A stretch of DNA of 64,000 bases from Oceanobacter mangrovi (lineage in GTDB: Bacteria; Pseudomonadota; Gammaproteobacteria; Pseudomonadales; Oceanobacteraceae), in NCBI RefSeq assembly GCF_019740315.1, contig NZ_JAHXZR010000004.1, positions 62,001-126,000 of the forward strand, in the 5' to 3' direction. Made by a program: the position numbers and the translations under genes. Positions 16,982-27,500 of this stretch are shown one piece after another (the first letter of the stretch is position 1; every line of letters begins with the position of its first letter). A model generated the notes under the pieces. It made no database searches and was not told the DNA's origin. It was given only the letters and a program-made list of their open reading frames with translations.

Positions 16982-18592
16982 TTAACGGATGTACCAAATT
17001 TCCATTTCAATACCACCGTTGCCGTCGGAGCAAGCCATGGTGCGGTATGGGCCAAAGTTATCGGATTGCACCAGATTTACCGGCCAGCAACGCTTGCCGT
17101 CTTCGCTACCACCCTCAACGTTGAATACGCCGTTGCTGGCGACCAGGGCAAACGTATCGCTTGGCTGGTCTGAATTGCCCTCTTCGCTTTGCTCAGGGCG
17201 AGTGCAAATTTCCTGTCCGGCAGACTGCTGATACGAAGACACGGCATCGTAGTTGCCGCGCTCGGCACTCCAGCTGTTTTGAATGTTGTACCAGGCCTTG
17301 CATCTGCCAGTATCTCCATCCAGTACTGCGTATGAGCTGTAACGGCTGGCGCTGGCCAGACCTGGCTTGAAGTCCGGAATCAGGATTTCTGTACCGTCCG
17401 GCGTGTTCATCACCAGAGCGCCGTGCAGGCTGTCGGTGAGGGTATAGGTGGTGCTGAAGCTTTCGTTGCCCTTGGTCGTTCCACTGATGACCAGTTCATT
17501 GCCAGTCACTGACCAGCTGCTGAAACTGCCGCTGTCTGAGCTACCGGTTTGAGTCGTGCCATTGCTTTCGTAGTACTGGTAGCCGCCGCCTACCTGGCCG
17601 GGCTCAAGCGTGAGGATGTAATAGCTGCTGCCGGTAGCGCTGAACACCCGATAGTTGCTGGCCATGATGTCAGCATTGAGCTCACTGATTACCCGGTCAC
17701 TGTGGAGGAAGGCATCGGTGGTACAGGTTGCTTCGTACATGTTGGCTGTGCTGCTGAACAGCACGCAGCGGTCGGCAAAACTGCCGTCATTCAAATTGAA
17801 CGTCAGTACATTGTCCTGCAACTGCCATTGATAACTGGCGGCTGAGGAAGCTTCACAGTTGCGCTCGGCAGACTTCACCGTTGCGGCGATAAAGTAGCCG
17901 GTTTCGGGACAATCCTCGTAGGCGACCACGGTGAAGGTGCCGTCGCTGGCGAAGTTGTATTTGAAGCTGACGTCACCATTGCTGTCACGCTCCAGCCAGG
18001 TGCCAGCCAGATTGTTCTGGTTCAGAGCCTGCTTGGCCAGTGCAGTGAGGGTCAGGTCAAAATGCTCAAGGGCATCTTCTTCAGAAACCAGCTGCGGTAT
18101 GCCCAGCACCTCACTGACGGCCTCCTGAAAGCCTTCTTCGCCCGGCAGTTTGCCAATGCCAAAGTCGCCGTCGAATGACAGGCTAATGCCGTTATCCGGG
18201 TTGTTGTCGGCATCGGTGGACTGCAGCAGTACCAGCACATCCTTGACACGCTGATCGGTAACGTCGGTGGTATCGAACAGATCCAGCGGGGTAAAGGTGC
18301 TGCTGTTTTCGGGCACCGTAATACTGCCGAGCGTAATGCCGACATAGCTGAAGGTGGTGGTTTCACCCGGCTTGTAGGTGAACAGGCCGTTGGCGTCTGT
18401 GAGGCCGGAATAGCTGTCGGACTGGTAGTGCAAGCCTTGCACGGCGGCGTCGATAAAGGCGGCTTTCGGTGGCTCAATGTCGTCGTCGTTATTATTGCCG
18501 CCATCACCAGATCCGCCTCCGCCGCCACAGGCGCTTAACGTCGCCAGTGTGCTCAGGGTGGCCAGCATGCTGAGGGTTTTGTAGTACTGCAC
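16982..18592 (-). CDS. Lipoprotein of unknown function
   Basis: A 536-residue protein with a lipoprotein signal peptide: a hydrophobic segment ends in the lipobox LSAC (Cys22), followed by a poly-Gly run and an acidic spacer. A small Ig/carboxypeptidase-regulatory-like segment ('GLTDANGLFTYKPGETTTFSYVG', residues 60-85) is common in large marine gammaproteobacterial lipoproteins. A later part (about 200-420) contains repeated short beta segments ending in 'LTDSLHGALVMNTPDGTEILIPDF'. It is likely anchored to the outer membrane. Nothing in it points to a catalytic role. Confidence 0.72.
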   Translation of the reverse strand: MQYYKTLSMLATLSTLATLSACGGGGGSGDGGNNNDDDIEPPKAAFIDAAVQGLHYQSDSYSGLTDANGLFTYKPGETTTFSYVGITLGSITVPENSSTFTPLDLFDTTDVTDQRVKDVLVLLQSTDADNNPDNGISLSFDGDFGIGKLPGEEGFQEAVSEVLGIPQLVSEEDALEHFDLTLTALAKQALNQNNLAGTWLERDSNGDVSFKYNFASDGTFTVVAYEDCPETGYFIAATVKSAERNCEASSAASYQWQLQDNVLTFNLNDGSFADRCVLFSSTANMYEATCTTDAFLHSDRVISELNADIMASNYRVFSATGSSYYILTLEPGQVGGGYQYYESNGTTQTGSSDSGSFSSWSVTGNELVISGTTKGNESFSTTYTLTDSLHGALVMNTPDGTEILIPDFKPGLASASRYSSYAVLDGDTGRCKAWYNIQNSWSAERGNYDAVSSYQQSAGQEICTRPEQSEEGNSDQPSDTFALVASNGVFNVEGGSEDGKRCWPVNLVQSDNFGPYRTMACSDGNGGIEMEIWYIR

Positions 18593-19108
18593 GGATATCT
18601 CCCGGGATTTTTCTGTTTGTTATGCAGACAGCCGGGCGCCGTTGAGACAAATCACCATCAAGGAGGAGAATTAGCCGCGGTGCACCTGAATGCCAGGGAA
18701 GGTTTTAATAATCAATATCATTTGATATTGACGTTTCTATACTATCCGGATTTATTTCTTATAACGTCGAAATGGCCCGGTTTTTTTGTGAATAGATGTA
18801 AAAATCAAAACACTCAACAGGTGCCGTTAAAGCGTGAATTTTGTTTTGGGTAGTTATTGCCGCTTGACAAGGAAAATGACAAAAAAGAAGCGTTCTCAGT
18901 CAGCGGTAAAATAATAACTTACACTCTGTAAACCGAGATTCCATGGGGGTTGTAGCGGGATTGGCCTATAGAGAGGCTATTGACCGATTGGCCAAGATTT
19001 AACCTGTCTATCTGGTACTTTTTGAAGGGTTTTTACAAAATCGAACAGCAAAAAATGCGACCTGATCTACATTTTCGGTAATGACGCTGTCCACTTCGAG
19101 AGCCCTGA
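18593..19108. other. Divergent intergenic region before the type I secretion operon
   Basis: A 516-base gap between the lipoprotein gene and the TolC-OmpA gene with no credible reading frame. It is AT-richer than its surroundings, especially 18700-18930, and should hold promoters for both sides. The octamer GATTGGCC occurs twice 27 bases apart (18959-18966, 18986-18993), about 120 bases before the secretion operon start, and may be a regulator site. No riboswitch or RNA gene was recognised. Confidence 0.4.
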
Positions 19109-20950
19109 ATGTCACGCCGTATTTTGCTTTCCTGCTGTGCCCTTTCCCTGTTTATCCATTCCCAGGCCAATGCGATCACCCTTCAGGACTATGTTGCTGA
19201 AGTGGTTGAAACGCACCCGGAATTACAGGTTCGTATCCAGTCCTGGCGGCAGATGATTGAGGATGAGTCGCTCGCCAAAGCTGGCTGGCGGCCGTCGCTG
19301 GATTTTGCTGTCAGTGGTGGTTATTACCGCACGTCATCGCCGCAAACCGGCTTTGAAACCCAGTCCTATGACAGCCAGGAAGCGTCATTGACTCTGACCC
19401 AGAATCTGTTCGATGGCTTTGAAACGTCCAATTCCGTCAAGCAGGCCAAGGCTCGTATTGAGTCGGAACAACTGCGGGTGATGGATACTGCCGACAACCT
19501 GGCGCTGGAAGCGGCCAGCACCTATCTGGCAGCGCTGAAGCAGAAACAGCTGTCGCAGCTGGCAGAGCGTAATGTTCATGCGCATCAGCAGATTCTGGAA
19601 AAAATCCGTCAGCGCAGTGGTTACGGCGTTGGCCGTCGTTCCGACGAAGAACAGACCGAAGCCCGCCTGGCGCTGGCGATGTCAGGGTTGGTAGCCCAGC
19701 AGGCCAACCTGCAGGATGCGCTTACCCGCTTGCATTATCTGCTTGGTCGTTATGTCAGTGCCGATGAACTGCAGCCGCTCGACGAACCGCTGCTGGCTGA
19801 TTTGGTGGTCCCTGAAAACGACGTCAACGTACTGATCGACAAGGCGCTGCAACAGAACCCGGCGGTATTGTCAGCCAACACCAATGTGCAGGCGACGGAA
19901 TACAACTACGAACGCGCCAAAAGCGGCTATTTGCCACGCGTCGACCTGCAGCTGAAAAGCCGTCATGGCCGCGATCTGGATGGTTACGATGGTCGCACCC
20001 ATCAGAACAGCGCGGTGCTGTCACTCAATTACAACCTTTATGGTGGCGGCAGCGACAGTGCCGAACGTCGCAAGCGTCTGAGTGCCGTGTATGAATATCG
20101 CGACTACGCCAACACCGCGCGTCGACAGGCGATTGAAAGCCTGCGGCTGGCGTGGATGGCCGCGCGCGCCACGGAATATCAGCAACAGCATCTGGACAGC
20201 TATGTGCAGCGCGCCCGTACAACCCGCGATCTGTATATGGAAGAGTTCTATGTGGGTCAGCGCAGCCTGATCGATATTCTCGACTCCGAAGGCGAACTGA
20301 ACTCAGCACTGGTGAGCCAGCTGGGCAACCGGATTGATGCCACCACGGCCGAATTACGCCTGCACGAAGGCACCGGCGAGCTGTTTGAGGCACTGAAGAT
20401 GGACGTTGCCGTGAATAACGGCCAGATCGAGGTCATGAATCATCCGCTGACGCCCGCTAACCAGCTGCCGTACAACACCGATGCCGACGCCGATGGCGAA
20501 AATGAACAGACTGACCATTGTGATACCACCCGTCAGCCAGCTGCGGTGAACGATTTTGGTTGTATCCAGAGTGTCGACTTCAAGCTGCCTGAAGTGCAGC
20601 AAACCGTCTGGGTTGAACAGCTTAACTTTGTGTTTGATTCAGCACAGCTGACGGCGGCGGCCCAGCGCCACCTGCAGGAAGTGATCAAACAGCTGCGGCA
20701 GCAGGTGGGTCTGGCTTATATCGAAGTGCAGGCGCACACCGATAGCCAGGGTTCCGATGCCTACAACCTGAGCTTGTCGCAACGGCGGGCGGAAGAAATT
20801 CGTCGCTATTTGCTCGATGCCGGTTTTGAAGCCCGTCGCATCAAGCCGATTGGGGTGGGTGAAGAACGGCCGATTGCTTCCAACGATACGGAAGCGGGCC
20901 GGGCGCAGAACCGCCGCGTCGAATTCCACATCTTCGGCTGGCAAGAATAA
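19109..20950 (+). CDS. TolC-family outer membrane channel fused to an OmpA peptidoglycan-binding domain
   Basis: A 613-residue fusion. Residues 1-22 are a signal peptide. Residues 25-440 are a TolC/AggA/LapE-type channel with the two-fold repeat of long helices and beta strands ('VDLQLKSRHGRDLDG', 'SLNYNLYGGG', 'EEFYVGQRSLIDILDSE'). Residues 455-490 are a thrombospondin-type-3-like acidic linker (DADADGENEQTDHCD). Residues 500-610 are an OmpA C-terminal domain with 'NFVFDSAQL', 'QAHTDSQGSDAYNLSLSQRRAE' and 'GRAQNRRVEFHIF'. In related systems the OmpA protein is usually a separate gene. It opens a four-gene operon with the exporter, adaptor and giant adhesin. Confidence 0.92.
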   Translation: MSRRILLSCCALSLFIHSQANAITLQDYVAEVVETHPELQVRIQSWRQMIEDESLAKAGWRPSLDFAVSGGYYRTSSPQTGFETQSYDSQEASLTLTQNLFDGFETSNSVKQAKARIESEQLRVMDTADNLALEAASTYLAALKQKQLSQLAERNVHAHQQILEKIRQRSGYGVGRRSDEEQTEARLALAMSGLVAQQANLQDALTRLHYLLGRYVSADELQPLDEPLLADLVVPENDVNVLIDKALQQNPAVLSANTNVQATEYNYERAKSGYLPRVDLQLKSRHGRDLDGYDGRTHQNSAVLSLNYNLYGGGSDSAERRKRLSAVYEYRDYANTARRQAIESLRLAWMAARATEYQQQHLDSYVQRARTTRDLYMEEFYVGQRSLIDILDSEGELNSALVSQLGNRIDATTAELRLHEGTGELFEALKMDVAVNNGQIEVMNHPLTPANQLPYNTDADADGENEQTDHCDTTRQPAAVNDFGCIQSVDFKLPEVQQTVWVEQLNFVFDSAQLTAAAQRHLQEVIKQLRQQVGLAYIEVQAHTDSQGSDAYNLSLSQRRAEEIRRYLLDAGFEARRIKPIGVGEERPIASNDTEAGRAQNRRVEFHIFGWQE

Positions 20951-20955
20951 GCGTT

Positions 20956-23193
20956 ATGGCGACTGTTGCTGAACTCAAGGTCAGCAGCAGCCAGCCTGAC
21001 AACACGGAATGGACGCCACTGTTGCAGGTGCTGGTGCTGTTTGCTGCGCGCTATCGTCGGCCGGTCAGTATTGCCAGCCTGATCGCTGATTTGCCGGTAC
21101 AGTCTGCCGATGCTGCCGACGAGTTATTGCACTCGTCCGGCGGCCCGGCGCTGTTCGCTAACATGGCGCTGCGGGCGGGCTTTCAGGCTCGTCTGACCGA
21201 GCGCCCGTTAGAGCGGTTTTCCTCGCTGTTGTTACCCTGTGTGCTGCTGCTGCAAGACGGTCAGGCCTGTGTGCTGGAACAACTGTCGGACGACGGCCGC
21301 GTGGCAACTGTGCTGCTGCCAGAATTCCCGGAGCTACCGCAGAGCCTGCCCGTCGAACAGTTGCAACAGCAGTATCTGGGGTTTGCCTGGTTGCTGAAGA
21401 GTTTGCCGCAGCAAGACAGTGAGCAAACCGCTCGGCACGACAGCAGCAGCCTGGCGGATGCGGCTGCCGGTCAGCACTGGTTTTTTGATGTGTTGTGGCG
21501 TGGCCGTGGCATGTACCTCAGCGTGATTGTGGCGTCGGTGTTCATCAACCTGTTTGTGATGGCAACACCACTGTTCACCATGAACGTCTACGACCGGGTG
21601 GTGCCGAACGATGCCCTCGATACTCTCTGGGTGTTTGTGATTGGTGTGGTGCTGGTGTATCTGGCCGACACCGCCTTGCGCTTTCTGCGCACCCGGATGC
21701 TGGAAATTGCTGCCCGCAAATCCGACCTGCTGCTGTCAGCGCGACTGTTCCGCCAGGCGCAGGGGCTGTCGTTGTCGGCCTTCCCTGATCGTATCGGAAA
21801 CCTCGTCAACAGCCTGCGCGAGTTCGATTCCGTACGCCAGTTTCTGGCTTCGACGACCCTGGTAACCCTGGTGGATCTGCCGTTTGCGGTGCTGTTCTTG
21901 CTGATGATCGGTTGGCTGGCGGGCCCGGTGGTGCTGATTCCTCTGGCGGCCATGGTGTTGCTGTTGCTGGCCGGTGGCTTGCTGGCCGGACCGTTACGCC
22001 GTTCGATTGAACGTGGCAGTCAGGCTGCCGCCGCCAAAAACAGTTTGCTGATTGAAAGCCTGTCTCAGCTCGCCACCCTGCGCAGCTGTAACCACAGTCG
22101 CCAGATCCAGTTCCAGTGGGAACAGGCCTGTGGCCAGTCGGCCGACGTTGCCATGCGCAGCCATTTGCTGACGGCCAGTCTGACCACGGTTACCGGCATG
22201 ATGGTGCAGCTAACCACCGTGCTGATCATTCTGGCGGGGGTGTATCAGGTGCACGACCAGCAACTGACGCTGGGCGGCTTGCTGGCGGCGGTGATTCTGT
22301 CGTCACGGGCGGTGGCGCCAATGGCTCAGGCGGCCAGTCTGCTGGCCAGCTACCAGCAAACCCGCGCCGTCTGGCAACAGCTGGATGGCCTGATGCAACT
22401 GCCGACTGAACGCAGTGAATCCGGTGCCATTCACAAGGCGTCGTTCACAGACTCGATCCAGCTGCAGCATGTCAGCCTCAGTTATGGCGAGTCGCCCGTG
22501 GCGGCCCTGCAGGACATCAATCTGACCATTAACAAGGGCGAGCGGGTCGGCATTATTGGCCGCGCCGGTTCTGGCAAGTCCAGCCTGGCGTCCTTGCTGG
22601 CCGGTCTGTATCGACCGACGGCAGGTCAGTGCCTGATCGACGGCATAGACCTCAACCTGATTGAGCCGGGTGACCTGCGCCAGTTGCTGTCGGTGCAGTT
22701 GCAGGATGCCGGGCTGCTGCGCGGCACCATTCGTTCCAATGTAGTGATGCGCCAGCCGCAGGCGACCGATGAACAGGTTCATCAGGTGGTGATGCTATCT
22801 GGGCTGGCGCGCCATTTGAGCCGCCAGTCTGCCGGGCTGGATACCCCTGTGGCGGAAGCGGGACGCGGTTTGTCCGGCGGTCAGAAACAGGCTGTGATGC
22901 TGGCCCGTTCACTGCTGGATCAGGCACCGGTGCTGGTGCTGGATGAACCGACCAGTGCGATGGACAGCTCCTCCGAAGCGCTGGTGCGTCAGCGGCTGCA
23001 ACAGTATCTGCAGCACACAGGTCAGACGCTGCTGCTGATTACCCACAAGCAGGGCATGTTGGCGCTGGTGGATCGTCTGATCGTACTGGACGAAGGCCGG
23101 GTCGTGCTGGATGGCCCCCGTGACCAGGTGCTGAAAGCGCTGGCCGGGCAAACGGTCAAGGCCAGTGATAAAACACAGGGGGATGGCTTATGA
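20956..23193 (+). CDS. Type I secretion ABC transporter (LapB/LssB-like)
   Basis: A 745-residue inner-membrane exporter. Residues 15-150 resemble a C39-peptidase-like domain that has lost its catalytic cysteine, as in exporters of non-cleaved substrates. Residues 175-460 are the membrane domain. Residues 490-740 are the ATPase, with Walker A 'GRAGSGKSS' near 535, signature 'LSGGQKQAVML', Walker B 'VLVLDEPTSAMD' and H-loop 'LLLITHKQGML'. It starts five bases after the TolC-OmpA gene and overlaps the adaptor gene by four bases. Confidence 0.93.
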   Translation: MATVAELKVSSSQPDNTEWTPLLQVLVLFAARYRRPVSIASLIADLPVQSADAADELLHSSGGPALFANMALRAGFQARLTERPLERFSSLLLPCVLLLQDGQACVLEQLSDDGRVATVLLPEFPELPQSLPVEQLQQQYLGFAWLLKSLPQQDSEQTARHDSSSLADAAAGQHWFFDVLWRGRGMYLSVIVASVFINLFVMATPLFTMNVYDRVVPNDALDTLWVFVIGVVLVYLADTALRFLRTRMLEIAARKSDLLLSARLFRQAQGLSLSAFPDRIGNLVNSLREFDSVRQFLASTTLVTLVDLPFAVLFLLMIGWLAGPVVLIPLAAMVLLLLAGGLLAGPLRRSIERGSQAAAAKNSLLIESLSQLATLRSCNHSRQIQFQWEQACGQSADVAMRSHLLTASLTTVTGMMVQLTTVLIILAGVYQVHDQQLTLGGLLAAVILSSRAVAPMAQAASLLASYQQTRAVWQQLDGLMQLPTERSESGAIHKASFTDSIQLQHVSLSYGESPVAALQDINLTINKGERVGIIGRAGSGKSSLASLLAGLYRPTAGQCLIDGIDLNLIEPGDLRQLLSVQLQDAGLLRGTIRSNVVMRQPQATDEQVHQVVMLSGLARHLSRQSAGLDTPVAEAGRGLSGGQKQAVMLARSLLDQAPVLVLDEPTSAMDSSSEALVRQRLQQYLQHTGQTLLLITHKQGMLALVDRLIVLDEGRVVLDGPRDQVLKALAGQTVKASDKTQGDGL

Positions 23194-24533
23194 GCCTGCC
23201 GCATCCACAACGCTTCAGCGACCTTGATATCGACACCATGCACAGCTTGCAGTCGGCCATCGCCCAGCGAGTGCCCTGGCATTGGTACGGTCTGACCGCG
23301 GTGATCTGCCTGACCACCACGGTTTTGTTGATCTGGGCGGCAGTGGCCGAAATCGACACCGTCGTACGAGCGTCCGGCAAGATTGTGCCTGCCGGTCAGG
23401 TGCAAACCATCCAGAGCCTGGAAGGCGGCGTGCTGGCAGAAATCCTGGTGTCTGAAGGCCAGCAGGTGAGTGCGGGTCAGCCGTTGGCAAAGATCAGCGA
23501 CCTGCCTTTTTCCGGCTCGTTTGAAGAAAACCGGGTGCAGTCGCAGGCTTTGAAAGCCCGGCTGTTGCGGCTGCAGGCGGAAGCCGACAGCCAGTCATTT
23601 GAGCCGCTGGAAAACCAGCAAGGTTTGCCCGCCACGTTACTGACTGGCGAGCAGGCCTTGTTCAACAGCCACCGGGCCGAACTCAACGAAAACCAGAACA
23701 TTCTGCGCGAACAGATCAAGCAGGCGGAAAGCCAGCAGCAGGAAACCCAGGCGCGTATTCGTCAGCTCGAACGCTCGTTACAGCTGATCAACAAGGAACT
23801 GGCGCTGAAGCAGCCGCTGGTCGCCCGGCGGGTCCTGTCGGAAGTTGACCTGCTGCAACTGCAAAGCCGTCAGGCGGAAGCCGAAGGTGAGCTGGAAGCC
23901 AGTCAGCTGTCGCTGCCACGGCTGCAATCGCTGATTGAAGAAAACCGCCGCAAGCTGGAGCACAGCGAGCTGGAATTCCGTAGTCAGGCCCGTCAGCAGC
24001 TGACCGAACAGTCGGCTGAGCTGGCACGCTTGCTGGAAATCCAGACATCGCTGGCCGACCGGGTTGCCCGTACGACCTTGCGGTCGCCGGTTAACGGCAC
24101 CGTCAAACGGGTGTACGCCAACACCCCTGGCGGGGTGATTCAGCCAGGCATGGACGTACTGGATATTGTGCCGGATGAAACCTCGCTGTTGGTCGAGGTG
24201 AAAATTCGCCCGGCCGATATTGGCCATTTGAGTCAGGGCCAAAACGCCCGTATCAAACTGACCGCCTACGATTTTGCCATTTATGGCGGTGTCGCTGGCC
24301 AACTCGAATTTATCAGTGCCGACACCATCACCGAAGACACCGGTGGCGGCGAAAGCAGCTATTTCGTCGGTCGGGTACGGCCCGCCAGTGATGCCATCAG
24401 CCATGCGGGGCAGACCTTGCCAATCCGTGTTGGCATGACCAGTGAGGTCGATATCGTCACCGGCAAGCGCAGCCTGCTGAGCTATCTGCTCAACCCGATC
24501 AACCGCACGCTCAGCAGTGGCATGCTGGAATAA
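23190..24533 (+). CDS. HlyD-family type I secretion adaptor
   Basis: A 447-residue membrane fusion protein. It has one N-terminal membrane segment (about 30-50), a biotinyl-lipoyl-like half motif ('VVRASGKIVPAGQVQTIQSLEGGVLAEILVSEGQQVSAGQPL'-type region, residues 60-105), a long coiled coil rich in Gln and Glu (150-300), and the closing beta barrel with 'TTLRSPVNGTVKRV'. It should bridge the ABC exporter to the TolC channel. The start overlaps the stop of the exporter gene (ATGA). Confidence 0.93.
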   Translation: MSLPHPQRFSDLDIDTMHSLQSAIAQRVPWHWYGLTAVICLTTTVLLIWAAVAEIDTVVRASGKIVPAGQVQTIQSLEGGVLAEILVSEGQQVSAGQPLAKISDLPFSGSFEENRVQSQALKARLLRLQAEADSQSFEPLENQQGLPATLLTGEQALFNSHRAELNENQNILREQIKQAESQQQETQARIRQLERSLQLINKELALKQPLVARRVLSEVDLLQLQSRQAEAEGELEASQLSLPRLQSLIEENRRKLEHSELEFRSQARQQLTEQSAELARLLEIQTSLADRVARTTLRSPVNGTVKRVYANTPGGVIQPGMDVLDIVPDETSLLVEVKIRPADIGHLSQGQNARIKLTAYDFAIYGGVAGQLEFISADTITEDTGGGESSYFVGRVRPASDAISHAGQTLPIRVGMTSEVDIVTGKRSLLSYLLNPINRTLSSGMLE

Positions 24534-24593
24534 CCATCAAATTTTATTAAGCCTTGCCAAGGCGGGGCTACAGCTCGTTTCGAGGGTAAACAA

Positions 24594-27500
24594 ATGGCTA
24601 CAGTTATTGGTCGGGTTCTCAAGGCTCCTGCCGACTTTGAAGTTACCGGTGCGGATGGTCAGCAACGTTTGCTGGCGGCAGGTGACCCATTATTTGTTGG
24701 CGACCGGCTGAACGGTTTTGATGCTGATAACCTGCAAATCGACTGGCTCGATCAAGCTGCTGCCAGTATTTTTGAGCGTAATGGCGGTAGTGGTGAAATC
24801 CTGCTGGCCAGTACAGAAATGAATCTGGACAGTAACACGCTGGCCAATGATGCCGGTGCCCAGGCCGATACTGAGACTGCTGAAAACCAGCCACAGAACA
24901 GTGCGAACGACCGTACGGGTAATAACCGCATTGCTGATAACAACGAAGTAGATCGCGATCTGGAGAACAACAATCGCGAGAACGCAGCGTTTGAACACAA
25001 TGCAGATGAAGGCAAGGTGGACACACGTTCGACATCGCTGTTCGATCACCCCAGTGACACTGCCAGCATCGACACCCGTAACTCGGCGTTTGCGTTACAA
25101 CCGCAGAACCTGGCAGCAGGCACAGGCGATGGCACTGTGGTGGTTCAGAACCATTTCAGCATCGCCAATGCCGAGGCCGCCGAAGGCAATGAGCTGGTGT
25201 TTGTGATCACCCGTTCCAGCGAATTTCTGGGTCAACAAACCATCGATTACCGTACAGCCTTGTTGTCGTCCAACAGTGCTTCAGCAGCCGATTTCAGCTC
25301 GGTCAGTGGCACCGCAACCTTTGCCGACGGCCAGACCCGGCTGGAAATCAGCATCGCGACCAGTGCCGATACACTAGCTGAAGCGACCGAAAGCCTGACG
25401 CTGCAGATCAGCAATGCCAGCGGCCCAGCCGTCATTGATAACGCCAGCGCCACTGGTTTGATTACCGACGTCAGCGTGCCGGATATTTCGGTATCAGGCC
25501 GTGATATTGGCGAAGGTCAACAAGCGGTATTCGAGATCAATCTGAGTCAGGCGGCAACCAGTGATATCAACCTGCAACTGACGCTGGTACCCGGCACCGC
25601 CGATGCATCGGACTACGACGCCAACAGCCTGGAGGTGTCTTTTGATGGCGGCCAAACCTGGCAAGCGATTGCGCAAAACCAGCTTACCATTCCGGCGGGT
25701 AGCAGCTCGGTACAGGTGCGGCTGAACACCACCGATGACTCGCCGTTGGAAGGCAGTGAATCCTTTGGCTTGCAGGTGACTGTGCTGGGTGGTTTGGCGA
25801 CTGCCAGCAACCCGGCCGCCGCCATTGCCATCACCGATGACGGCAGCAATGGCGAACACGATGATACCCCAGCCGCGCTGAATCAGACGCCAGAAGCCGT
25901 GGCAGACAGCTACCGCATAGACGAAGATGGGGTATTGAATGGCAACACCGTGCTGGCCAATGACAGCGATCTGGACGGTGATTCATTAACCGTGAATACC
26001 ACACCGGTAACCAACGTTAGCAACGGCACACTGGTGCTGAACGCCGATGGCACCTTTACCTACACCCCTGATGCCAACTTCCATGGCACCGACTCCTTTA
26101 CCTACGAAGTCAGTGACGGCAATGGCGGTACTGCCCAGGCAACCGTGACCATTACGGTTGATCCAGTCAATGATGCACCGGTAGCGGTCAATGACAGCTA
26201 TTCGACCAACGAAGACACCACGTTAACCACGACTCTGGCCAACGATATTCTTGGTAACGACAGCGATCTGGACGGCGATTCCCTGACCGTAAATACCACT
26301 CCGGTAACCGACGTTAGCCATGGTTCGTTGACCCTGAACGCCGACGGCACCTTTACCTATACACCTGACGCCAATTTCCATGGCACTGACTCCTTTACCT
26401 ACGAAGTCAGTGACGGCAATGGTGGTACTGCGCAAGCAACCGTGACGATTACGGTTGATCCGGTAAACGATAATCCCGTAGCGGTAAACGACAGCTACCG
26501 TGTCGGTGAAGACGGTGTATTGAATGGCAGCACAGTACTGGACAATGACAGCGACTTGGACGGCGACTCACTGACCGTGAATACCACGCCGGTAACGGAC
26601 GTTAGCCATGGTTCGTTGACCCTGAACGCCGACGGCACCTTTACCTATACGCCTGACGCCAACTTCAATGGTACGGATTCCTTCGTCTATGAAGTCTCTG
26701 ATGGCAATGGCGGTACCGCTCATGCAACCGTGACGATTACGGTTGATCCGGTAAACGATAATCCCGTAGCGGTAAACGACAGCTACCGTGTCGGTGAAGA
26801 CGGTGTATTGAATGGCAGCACAGTACTGGACAATGACAGCGACCTGGACGGCGACTCACTGACCGTGAATACCACGCCGGTAACGGACGTTAGCCATGGT
26901 TCGTTGACCCTGAACGCCGATGGCACTTTTACCTACACACCAGACGCCAACTTCCACGGTAGCGACTCGTTTGTCTATGAAGTCTCTGATGGCAATGGTG
27001 GTACTGCTCAGGCAACCGTGACGATTACGGTTGATCCGGTAAACGATGCACCGGTAGCGGTCAACGACAGCTACAGCACCAACGAAGACACTACGCTCAC
27101 GACCACGCTGTCCAACGATATTCTTGGTAACGACAGTGACCTGGATGGTGATTCATTAACCGTAAATACCACGCCGGTAACGGATGTTAGCCATGGTTCG
27201 CTGACACTGAACGCCGATGGCACTTTCACTTATACGCCTGACGCCAACTTCAATGGTACGGACTCCTTCGTTTATGAAGTCTCTGATGGCAATGGCGGTA
27301 CCGCTCAGGCAACCGTGACCATTACGGTTGATCCGGTAAACGATGCACCGGTGGCGGTAAACGACAGCTACCGTGTCGATGAAGACGGGGTATTGAATGG
27401 CAGCACTGTTCTGGCTAATGACAGTGATCTGGACGGTGATTCATTAGCCGTAAATACCACGCCGGTAACCGACGTTAGCAACGGCACTCTGGTGCTGAAC

